Positions 54,732 to 64,000 of a stretch of DNA of 64,000 bases are shown here, one piece after another. Origin of the DNA: Hydrangea macrophylla (taxonomy: Eukaryota > Streptophyta > Magnoliopsida > Cornales > Hydrangeaceae); contig CM066991.1 of NCBI GenBank assembly GCA_033977485.1, forward strand, positions 31,431,850 through 31,495,849. Direction: 5' to 3'. The notes beneath the pieces were generated by a model. It did no database searches, was not told the DNA's origin, and worked only from the letters and a program-made list of their open reading frames with translations. Position 1 is the stretch's first letter. Each line of letters begins with the position of its first letter. Position numbers and translations under genes: made by a program.

Positions 54732-57700
54732 ATGACTACTTCAGAGACAGTGATCTCATGTATGGTGCTTGTATGTTCGCACTTAGCATGCATACTTGTT
54801 GACTTAGGATCTACGCATTCATTTGTATCGTATGCTTTTGTTGAACATTTGAATGTTAAATCGGCACCGTTAGGATATAAATTGTCTATTACCGTACTTC
54901 TTAGTAAACCGATAATGGCGTCTACTATATATAAGAAATATGAGATCAAACTAGGCAAAAGTTGATGACCGTAGATATTACACCGATAGTGATGAACCAT
55001 TTTGATGTGATACTGGGAATGAATTGGTTAGCTCTTAACCAAGCCACGATAGACTGTGAATGAAAAGAGGTTAATTTTTGATCACCGGTACATAGGAACT
55101 TTTGTTTCCAATGGAGTGGAGTTATACCGCCACCGTACTTGATTTCAGCTATCCAAGCGGGAAGGGTATTGAAAAAGGGATGTCAAGGATTCCTATGTTC
55201 AGTGACTGATATCTCAGCAACCGAATTAAGAGTAGAAGACATTCCAATAGTGCGAGAATACCCAGATGTATTTCCTGATGATCTACCAGATGCATTGATT
55301 GAGAGGGAAATTGAGTTCACCATTGAGGTTATGCCAGACTCAAGACCTGTATCAAAGGCACCGTATAGAATGGCACCTGTAGAATTGAAAGAGATAAAAA
55401 TCCAACAACAAGAACTACTTGACAAGGGTTTCATTCGACCAAGAATTTCACAGTGGGAAGCTCTAGTGTTTTTTGTAAAGAAGAAAGATGGTTCGATATG
55501 TATGTGCGTTGACTACTGAGAGTTGAACAAGTTGACAATTAAGAACAAGTATCCACTGCCGAGAATTCATGACCTATTTGATCAACTTCGTGGGGCACAA
55601 GTATTTTCAAAGATAGATTTGAGATCGGGTTACCATCAGTTAAAAGTGAAGGCCGAAGACGTTGAGAAAACTGCTTTCAGAACGTGCTACGGACATTATG
55701 AGTTCTTAGTCATGCCGTTTGGAGTTACAAATGCACTAGCCGCGTTCATGGATCTTATAAATCATGTATTCTAGGATTATTTGGATGACTTTGTGATTGT
55801 ATTCATTGAGGATATCCTTATTTATTCACCGAGCGAGATAGAACACGAGAACTACTTGAGGTTAGTACTTTAGAGGTTGCGAGAGAAGCAATTATTTAGT
55901 AAATTCAAGAAGTGTGAATTTTGGTTGTCTAGTATTACTTTTCTTAGTCACGTGATTGGCAAGAATGGGGTTTCAATTGATCCTCATAAGGTAGAAGTCG
56001 TATCTAATTGGCAGAGGCCAACGTCTGTATCCAAAATTTGAAGTTTATCAGGATTAGCGGGATACTACCGCCATTTTATTGAGCACTTCGCTAAGATTTC
56101 CTTACCTATGACAAGGTTGATGATGAAAGGGGTTACCTTTGAATGGAGTTAAGAATGTGAAGACAGTTTCCAAGAGTTGAAGGCACGACTAACGAGAGCA
56201 CCTATCTTGATAATACCATCCGGAACCGAGGGATTTTTAATTTATAGCAACACTTCGCATCAAGGATTGGGATGTGTGCTTATACAAGGCGGTAAGGTGA
56301 TTGCCTATGTGTCGAGACAGTTAAAGACATATGAGGTTAATTATCCGAGTCACGATTTAGAATTGGCCACTGTAATCCATGCCCTAAAGATTTGGAGACA
56401 TTACTTGTACGGGGAGAAATGTGAGATATTCACGGACTACAAGAGTTTGAAATACTTATTCACCCAGCGGGATTTGAATATGAGACAGAGAAGATGGTTA
56501 GAGTTGATGAAGGATTACAATCTTTCGATAGAGTATCACCCGAGAAAGGCTAATATAGTAGCTGATGCATTAAGCCGAAAGACGCCAAGGAACTTAGCCG
56601 ACGAGCTAACTAGTCAAAAGGAATTGATCAAGGAAATGGAACTATTAGAGTTGGATGTGATTCCAGAGACTAATGGTGGTTTAATGATGGCGATCATAGC
56701 ACACCCATATATTATTGATGAGATTAAGAGGGAACAGTTTAACGATGTTTACTTATGCAAAATGAGAGACGAGATACCTTTGGGAAAGCAGCCTGGTTTT
56801 GTATTGGAACAAGGGACATTGAAACTTGAAAATCGGTTATGTGTACCGAATATGAAGGGCTTGAAAGAGAGAATCCTAGAGGAAGCACATAGTACTAGAT
56901 ATTCAGTACACCCGAGAAGCAATAAGATGTACCAAAATTTGTGGGAGAACTTTTGGTGGAAGGGTATGAAGTGTGAAATTGCTAAGTATGTTTCTGAGTG
57001 TTCATCATGTCAGCAAGTGAAAGCAGAGAGACAAGTACCTGCGGGATTACTACAACCATTTCCTGTGTCAGAATGGAAATGGGATGAGATCATGATGGAT
57101 TTTGTTTCGGAATTTCCGCGATCGTCGAATAAGAATGATAAGATTTGGGTTATAGTTGACCGATTAACGAAATTAGCTCATTTTCTACCAATCAAGGTGA
57201 CTAAGCCTGCCAGGTTACTAGAGTTGTATATGAAAAAGATTGTAAGACTACACGGGGTTCCAACAGTGATTATATCGGATCGTGATAGTAGTTTTACATC
57301 GAGATTTTGGAGAAGTTTGCAATATCCTATGGGTACGAAGTTGAGTTTCAGTACTGCATTTTATCCTCAGACCAACGGACAATTAGAATGTATGATTCAG
57401 ACGTTAGAGGATATGCTTAGACTTTGTGTACTAGATTTCTGGAATGATTGGGAGAAAGATCTACCATTGATTAAATTTGCGTATAACAGCGGATTTCAGT
57501 CAAGTATTGGAATGGCACCGTATGAAGCTTTGTATGGCCGTAAGTGTCGATCACCGATTTGTTGGATCGAGGTTGGAGAAAGAAAGTTATTAGGACCTGA
57601 GTTGATACAGGTGACTACTAAGATGGTAAAGATGATTTAGGAGTGACTTAAGGTAGCTCAGAGTCGTTATAAAAGTTACGCAGACTCGAAGCGACGACCG

Positions 57701-58155
57701 ATGACATTTATTGAGTATCGCCTTCGAAAGGCATCGTATAATTTGGAAAGAGGGAAAAGCTTAATCCAAGATTTGTAGGACCATTTGAGATCCTAGAGAG
57801 AGTAGGACAGGTGGCTTATCGATTAGCTCTTTAGTCAGAATTGGAGCATGTGCATAATGTATTTTATGTATCGATGTTGCGACGTTGTATGACAGATATG
57901 AGTAAGATCATTGTACCTGAGCCATTACAGATTCATGAAGACTTGACTTATGTGGAACAACCTATGGAGATTCTAGATCGAAAAGAGCAAGTCTTGAGAA
58001 CTAAGACAATTCCAATGGTAAAAATACTGTGGCGTAGTCACGCGGTGGAAGAAGCTACATGGAAAAATGAGGAAGACATGAAGAATGAGTATCCGTACCT
58101 GTTCGATGTATCAAGTATAGGTTTGGGGACAAACTTCCTTTTTGGAGGGAAGAGT
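54732..58155 (+). pseudogene. Copy B pol (protease-RT-RNase H-integrase-tail), interrupted
   Basis: Protease near 54790-54830 reads LVDLGSTHSF, so the serine of the usual DSG is leucine. RT runs 55139-55860: [23 protein letters not shown] and a catalytic box FIEDILIYS (55802-55828) with glutamate in place of the first aspartate. Stops fall after CVDY (55517-55519) and INHVF (55772-55774), and near 55870, 56040 and 56148. The longest open part, 56177-57640 (487 codons), covers RNase H ([25 protein letters not shown]), the integrase HHCC region (EEAHSTRYSVH...CSSCQQVK) and the integrase core with D, D and E in place (MMDFVSE, SDRDSSFTSRF, GQLE). The tail at 57841-58155 ends without its usual stop because TGA has become TCA, so that frame runs into the LTR. 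Confidence 0.9.
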
Positions 58156-60209
58156 TGTCACACCCGTTCCAAAATTTCATAGTTTTATCATACATAAATG
58201 AAAAGTTGTGACTATATCAAGGTTAATTGATATTTGGATTGAGAAGGAGTTGACTGTGAGTCAACGATGAGGTGTCAGTGAGGACACGGGAACATGGTGG
58301 TTCATTTTGCATTAGCATGAGTAAATGACATTTATATGATTTAAATGTTATTTAACTTTATCTGGTATTTTATGAATAGTGAAATTATACTATGTAGTGT
58401 AATTTATGGTAATTTTGATATTGTTGAATATTATTTTGAGAACTGTGGTGAGAACGTGAGTGACACGCTAAATAAAAGGTAGGTCGTGTAGAGATTCCAC
58501 AGAATTTAGTTTTCGGACGCATATTTTGGACCTAAACGGAACTTAGTCGAAAACTTTTGTAATTTATAATTTTCACTTCTAAAGGCATAAAATGGACGTG
58601 TGCGAAGTTTCAGGAGTTAATTAGATTTTTGAAAAACTCGCGGGGAGGTAAACGTAATACCCGAAGAGTTTGCCTATAAATAGATGAGGATGAAAATTCA
58701 TTTGTCAAAAAATTTACAAAATATCTTGAGAGAGGAGAGAGAAAAGGAGATTGTTGCCATGGGCTTGCTGGCGACATACGACGACCTTTCGTTCGTCAGA
58801 TTTTCACCAAATTCAAGGTTTGAACTCGTGAAGGTAAGGCCTACATTTTGATACTACTTTGGCCACATTTGGCAAATTTTTATAAAAATCTAATTTCTAG
58901 ACTTTTGGAGAAAATAGGTATAAACTTGTAGGAATCATCTCAAATTTGAAATCCAAAGTTTAATTGGCCCCCTAGTCGATCCTTCAAAGTTTGAAGAGAA
59001 TCGCACGAGGTATGAAGTCCTAACCTATGAAATATAGGAAATTACATGTTTTAAATTTCGACGACGAAATTGATATCTGAAAAAAATCCATGTGTTAATC
59101 TTAGGCCCGTTAATTATGCACGCGCTTAAATGTGAAAAGCATGTCTACTTTTACGGGAGCACGTTGAGTTGTCTATGTGGGTCAAAGGGGAGTCTAATAC
59201 AAATTCATGCCGAAGTAAGCTTCTCGATGTTTGAGAATTTTAGTAGTGATGAATACTGTACATGGTTGATAGACTTGGACTTGCTATGGCACTTGGGGAT
59301 GCAATGGTTGATAGATTTGGACTTGCCATTGACACCGCGGTTTAAGACTTGGACTTGCCGCTATCGGATGAATGCGTATTTTTATCCCTAGAGACTATTT
59401 GTATGAATTGTGAGATTAAAGCTTTTTTTATCATATATTGCATATGTTAGAACTTGTGCACTCAGCATATAGCTGAGCAGTGAAAATTTACTCCATTGTA
59501 GGTAAGAAGAAAGACAAGAAGAAGCATGAGGAGTGAGGTCGAAGAACACCGAGGAATTATACTTGTTCATACTTTTGTTTCTTTTCCAAAACTTGTAATA
59601 AAGATTTTGTTATTGTAATATGTTGTAATGGAATCATGGGTTAGTCGTAGTACTTGTAATTCCGTAATAAATGTTATATATATATATAAATATATGTTGA
59701 ATCGTGAATTATAATCGTGTTATTGTTGGAATTTGGTTCGGCGACCCTTAGTTTTGAAAATTGCAGAATTGGGCTTTTCTGAGATAATACAGTCGACTGG
59801 TTCATGTTTCAGTCGACTGGTTTGCGAGGAAACAGTCGACTTGAGGGTTTTTCGATCGACTGGTTTCTGCACGAAAACACCATGTTCTGCATGCATAGTG
59901 TCCAGTCAACTGGAAAAGGCACCAGTCGACTGATAAATTGAGGATACAGTCGACTGAGTCCCTGACACAGTCGACTGGAATGAACCTTGGACTTTTTATA
60001 CTTACTTCTTAGGGTCTTCAGTCGACTGGACCTCTGTTTTGAAAACCAATTCTTTTGGAACTGTTTCAATTGGACAAAACTTTTTATAACTCTGATTTTA
60101 ATGGTTTTCACTTATAATTTCCACTGCTGTTTTACTTTAATGGAACTGGATAAGCCTTGATGGCATGTCACGTGTCCTATTTCTATGGGTAGTAGGATAG
60201 GTCGTGACA
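58156..60209 (+). repeat. 3' LTR of copy B
   Basis: 2054 bp. TATAAATA at 58675-58682; palindrome cluster 59790-60030 with one unit fewer than the 5' LTR. Confidence 0.95.
59790..60030. repeat. Paired CAGTCGACTG palindromes, copy B 3' LTR
   Basis: Nine sites. The last pair of the 5' LTR (53227-53253) has become a single site here: the sequence between its two centres, about 21 bp, is missing exactly, as expected from recombination between adjacent palindromes. Confidence 0.85.
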
Positions 60210-61565
60210 ATATCAATGACATATTTGAGATTACAAGCAGGAAATAGAAATAGCTGCTCACATAAGGGGTCAAAATGACAAATATTTCAATAAGCAAGCT
60301 TCTGTTACATTAAATATTTTAATAGAATTAATAACTTTTCACTTTATTCCAAAGTGTAAAAGGTAGTACTGACAATTTAAAGTATGGGGGAAAACATAAA
60401 AACGGTCTAGGTATAGAGAGTGTATTTGTTTCCCAATAAAAAAGGATTGTAGTTAGGCACCTTTATTGAAAACTGAAAAATAAGAACCAAAAACCATGCA
60501 TTAACTTCGAATTGCTTAAAATTTTAAGCAACAGTAATGAAAATAACATTTTACTATAAGTATTCAGGAAAAGAATTTTACTTGTAACATTCAATAGGTT
60601 TTCAGCTATTTTTTTAATTATGTCGTGAACCAACTGTTTGGTGATTCTAACAGCCTGTTTAGGAATACCTAATCATCCTTGACTACATCCCACACTCTCT
60701 ATCTTTATCTCTCTTCTTTTTTCTTTTTCTTTTTTCCCTTACCCTCTCTTGTAAGTCGAAGATATTATTTTTTGGGTTATTTTTCTATGTAATTGGTGGC
60801 CAACTGTTTGCTGATTCCAACAACTTAGTTGGGAAAACCGAAAAAAGGATCAAGTTTCAATCACATTTTTCATATATTTGGTTATATGAAAATCAGGTGT
60901 AAGCTTGTTTTAAATGCAACTCGAGAGGGGAGAAATTACATTTTTAAGTTAGACATGGGCTTCCATGTAGCAAAATTATAGCTACACAAATAACATACCA
61001 CTTTAGAACTTAATGTTTTTCTGGGCTCTTACTACACAAAACTCTTTTCTTTTCCCAATTCTTCTATTTAAATATTTTAATCAAAGGCCTTCTTTCATCA
61101 TAGTACTGCAATCAAAACTTCTTCTCAATATAAGCATCTGCAGCTTGGCCTTTTTTTTCCTTTTTTTTTCTTCTTCCTCTAGAACTTAATCAATTTTTTT
61201 TTTATTTACACGGGAAGTAGGGGATTGAACCCTCCACCTATGAGATATACTCACTTTTCTAAAAACTATTATGCTAAAAAATTTAAGCGATCCATAATAT
61301 GTTTTCTCCAATACTGTATCCGTAGGTTCTTTTCTACAAAACGTTTACCGAGTATTGTCAGTAAATAGATGAGTAATATTACTAGGTACACCTAGAAAAG
61401 ACACCTAAATTAGTCACAAATTGATATGGTTAACTGAGACTCTTCTTTGTAATTATAAAACAAAAGAACTTGGAATTATTTTATCTTATACTTCTTGCTA
61501 ACAAATCAGTAGATAAACATTTGATGTCTAAATCTAGTATATTTAGTAGTTTCCTAAATAGGTTT
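60210..61565. other. AT-rich intergenic DNA
   Basis: No gene recognised; T-rich runs near 60710-60730 and 61150-61170. Starts with the second ATATC target copy of copy B. Confidence 0.5.
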
Positions 61566-62291
61566 TGATGATGCCAAAAATTGGTAAAGGACAAGAAGAG
61601 TAATTTAAGGAGATGAAGAAAAAGGACATTTTTATGTGGTTCGGTCCCGTAAACTAGGTGACCTACGTCCACGGGTGCGTCGGAGAACGTTTACTAACAA
61701 ATTATCGGTGACCTCTGGTGAACCAACAAAGGAAGCGACACTACCGGAGGACCGACCGGGTGTATGCGTGTAAGTAATCTGTATTGTAGTTCTCAGAAAT
61801 AAGAATGCGATCCCCTCTAATGAGGGTGAGAGGTCTCTTTTATAGATACAAGAGACCACTCGTACAAGGTAACTAGCTAAGTTAGGAAACCTAACTTGAT
61901 TACATGTGATTAGCATAAATCATGGAGGTTCCCTTAGTGGTTTAGGAAACTGCTTGAATTAATCTTCTGACTAAGTTAAGGAACTGCCAGCAGCCTTGTA
62001 GAGCAAGCCACGGGGAGGCCTGGGCCGCACCCACTGGGGGACGTATCTGCCTCGTGATCCTGAGCTGTGGGCACAGACTGGGCAGTATCGATGGATCAGC
62101 CCAGGATAGCTGAATTCCAAGCACCTTCTCCGGCTGACCCAGTGTCTCCGTGTTGACGTGGCGGTATGACTTTGACCGGATATTTTCTGACCTATCAGCT
62201 GCCCCCCATTTTTGAAACTGATGTGATGCTCTATCATATAAGGTTTAAAAATCGGTATACCTTCCTGCACCGCTCGGTGCCTGATTTGAGG
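61566..62291 (-). mobile_element. T-family element T3, left end only
   Basis: LTR 61566-62197 (TGATGATGCC to CCTATCA), followed by GCTGCCCCCCATTTTT (reverse polypurine tract) and about 75 bp of diverged internal sequence, then cut off by the gypsy LTR at 62292. More diverged from T1 and T2 than they are from each other. The remainder may continue beyond the window on the far side of the gypsy insertion. Confidence 0.8.
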
Positions 62292-62670
62292 TGAAAATTG
62301 CATATTTATAGCGTATTACACGGTCTTTTTATGCATACTTTTATCCCCAAGTCCCTAGATTTAGATGCATATCAATGATTAAGTGTTTTTTATGATGTTG
62401 AGACTCAAACATGTGTTTTTACACTATTTTACAGGTCATTGAAAGCAAACATTGCATAGAAAGTGATTCTGGTGAAGAGAATAATAGAAGCAGCTGAGAA
62501 AACGCCAATTTTAACAATGAAGACTTCCGATTTGGAATATTTCCTAGAAATACAAAATGTAGATCTTTGAGTTACGGTTGCATGGCCGCAAACGGGAGGT
62601 CAATCCGAGGTCCGAGTAAAATGTTATGGCCATTCTCCCATCGGTGTGCAGAGCTGTCAAAATCAGAGAG

Positions 62671-62738
62671 TTCAGTCGATTGAGCAGAGTTCAATCGATC
62701 GAACCTTCGATCGATCGAACTAAGCTCGATCGATTGAA
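62671..62738. repeat. Promoter-proximal paired palindromes, Athila/Tat-type LTR
   Basis: Exactly 68 bp: 14-5-14-2-14-5-14 with spacers CAGAG, CC, CTAAG; 42 bp before the TATA box. Same plan as the copia LTR (16121-16188) and copia leader (22476-22543). Confidence 0.92.
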
Positions 62739-62780
62739 CTTCATATTCAACCAAAAGTTGCGTAAACTCTACAGGAACCC

Positions 62781-62790
62781 TATATATAAG
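62781..62790 (+). promoter_or_regulatory. LTR TATA box, Athila/Tat-type element
   Basis: TATATATAAG, about 490 bp into the LTR. Confidence 0.6.
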
Positions 62791-63134
62791 TCGTTTTGAC
62801 GCTAGACGAAAGGAGGACGCTCCAGAACGCAGAAAATAACAGTTTTAGGGTTAGATTCGGAGTAGATTAGGTTAGATTCTTATTTTTCTTCCTCTTTTTC
62901 ATTATTATACTAAAGATTATTGAAGATTCAAGTTATTTACAAGTTATTTTTAGATTTATTCCAGGGTTTTCCTTTCCTTTATCTTATTTGATTGTTTATG
63001 AATCTAGTAGTTATGATTGTTATGTTTTACTATTTCTGCACTAGTTTATTCATGTTTTCGTAATTTAGACGTTGGGAATATGTGATGAAATATTGATTCC
63101 CAACCTCTGCCATGCAATCTTTAGAAACCTTGGG

Positions 63135-63251
63135 CTCGATCGATCGAAGGTATTTCGATCGATCGAACCAGAGCCAAAGTCGATCGAAGACATTTTGATC
63201 GATTGAAGGATGATACAGTCCGATCGATCGAGAGTGCTTCGATCGATCGAA
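63135..63251. repeat. Downstream paired palindromes, Athila/Tat-type LTR
   Basis: Three pairs of GATCGATC 14-mers, spacers GGTAT, GACAT and AGTGC (all 5 bp), pairs 7-12 bp apart; one member (63175-63188) keeps only its right half plus core. Confidence 0.88.
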
Positions 63252-63881
63252 CTTGCTAATTCCTGAGATGATTCTTTTAAGGATTCCATGACTTTCTGTT
63301 TTAGAAATCTGTCATCGAATTGTCCCTATAAGCTCAGTTTGTCACAACAGTTTTTAGAACTTAAAGCCTTAAGGCTATTTTCTTCAATGACTTTTGAAAA
63401 CCACTTTGAATACTAACACCATTTAGAGTGCAAGTAATAACCATTGTTTTAAACCATCTTCCATGTATTTTAAATCACTTGTGATGATATAGTCCCGGTC
63501 ATGAAAAGGCTATTGATTCTTTATCTTTAGAAAAATACGGAATGCTGAAAAGGAATGAACTCCATAGAACATTAATGAGTATGCATGGTAGATGGTTAGG
63601 ATCAATGTGGATTCATGTATTTCCAGCACCTTTAAGTTATTTATTTCATTAGTTATGTTTTTATATGCTTAGTTTATTATTTAGTTTAATTTAAGTAATT
63701 AGGATTCATTAGAATTCCACTCCTTTATGATCTTTTCTTTTTCTTTAGGTTATAACTTAGTAGATATTCTTCATATTCCTTCTCTGTGGGATCAACCTGG
63801 ACTTATCCAGTATTACTTGCACGATCACCTGCACTTGGGTGTTGCACAAGAGCGCACAACTTTTTAGTCGTGTCAAGTTTT

Positions 63882-63899
63882 TGGCGCCGTTGCCGGGGA
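63882..63899 (+). other. Primer binding site, Athila/Tat-type element
   Basis: TGGCGCCGTTGCCGGGGA, six bases after the LTR end. Confidence 0.88.
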
Positions 63900-64000
63900 A
63901 GGCAACTAGGTTAGGATTTTACTAAGTTATTTCCAAGTTATTTTTTTTACTTTGCAAAAAAAAAAAAAAAAAAAAAAAACCCTTGGACTTTTTTTCTCTC

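Larger units (their letters stand above)
51370..60209 (+). mobile_element. Ty3/gypsy family-B copy B, full length, inactive
   Basis: 8840 bp with LTRs 51370-53435 and 58156-60209 and a perfect target duplication ATATC (51365-51369, 60210-60214). Primer site, gag, protease, RT, RNase H, integrase and chromodomain-like tail are present in gypsy order, with several stops. LTRs differ at many sites and by one 21-bp palindrome unit, so the insertion is old. Confidence 0.95.
62292..63875 (+). repeat. 5' LTR of Athila/Tat-type element
   Basis: 1584 bp, TGAAAATTGC to AGTCGTGTCA. The 3' boundary is set by the primer site; the 5' boundary is the first TG after T3 homology ends and may be off by a few bases. 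Carries two palindrome clusters and a TATA box. Confidence 0.7.
62292..64000 (+). mobile_element. Athila/Tat-type Ty3/gypsy element, 5' end
   Basis: LTR 62292-63875 followed by the primer site TGGCGCCGTTGCCGGGGA (63882-63899), which is characteristic of plant Athila/Tat/Ogre gypsy elements, then leader with a 24-base A run (63956-63979). Coding region lies outside the window. Inserted into T3. Confidence 0.82.

Noticed and set aside
62671..63251. GATCGATC or GTCGAC clusters as a CRISPR array.
   Set aside because: Plant retrotransposon context, spacers of only 2-12 bp, palindromic units and no cas genes.

Overview
This window looks like an intergenic, repeat-dominated stretch of a plant nuclear genome, most likely a eudicot. 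I recognise no host protein gene, rRNA or tRNA. The evidence is dense nested LTR retrotransposons of plant type: Ty1/copia with tRNA-iMet primer sites, Ty3/gypsy with chromodomain-like tails, and gag-only non-autonomous elements. They sit in an AT-rich background with many foldback MITEs and GA, CA and A-rich microsatellites. The species cannot be told from this.

Layout. 1-3131: 3' end of a chromovirus-like gypsy element (family E) with a 2.2 kb LTR, inserted into a second gypsy element. 3132-11126: 3' half of that second element (family B, copy A), a decayed pol plus 3' LTR, itself split by a gag-only element (T1, 3896-6772). 11939-26515: a gag-only element (family G, minus strand, target duplication GTACC), split twice, once by a pair of nested hAT-like elements (13955-15585 and 14247-15306) and once by an intact copia element (15745-24436; 1329-aa polyprotein, 1494-bp LTRs with no difference I could see, target duplication CAACA). 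26521-39384: AT-rich intergenic DNA with about a dozen MITEs. 39390-42040: a copia deletion derivative keeping only gag and protease. 42968-47905: a tandem array of roughly 305-bp units, interrupted by a second T element (T2, 43784-47541, target duplication CTGTC). 48529-51297: solo LTR related to family E. 51370-60209: complete but mutated family-B element (copy B, target duplication ATATC). 61566-62291: LTR and edge of a third T element (T3). 62292-64000: 5' LTR, primer site and leader start of an Athila/Tat-type gypsy element entering T3.

The most unusual signal is shared by LTRs of otherwise unrelated families. Each carries its own short CpG-containing palindrome, arranged as PAIRS at a fixed spacing. 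In the copia element and in the gypsy element at the right edge it is a 14-mer (consensus TTCGATCGATCGAA) always paired across exactly 5 bp (13 of 13 pairs seen). Four palindromes follow an identical 68-bp plan, 14-5-14-2-14-5-14, just upstream of the TATA box in both elements and again in the copia leader. Family B has CAGTCGACTG pairs about 20-21 bp apart. Family E has CGCGCG-centred pairs 13 bp apart. I know of no described function; operator-like protein binding or RNA dimerisation are hypotheses.

Nothing here forms a host pathway. The only reading frame that looks able to encode a functional product is the copia polyprotein.
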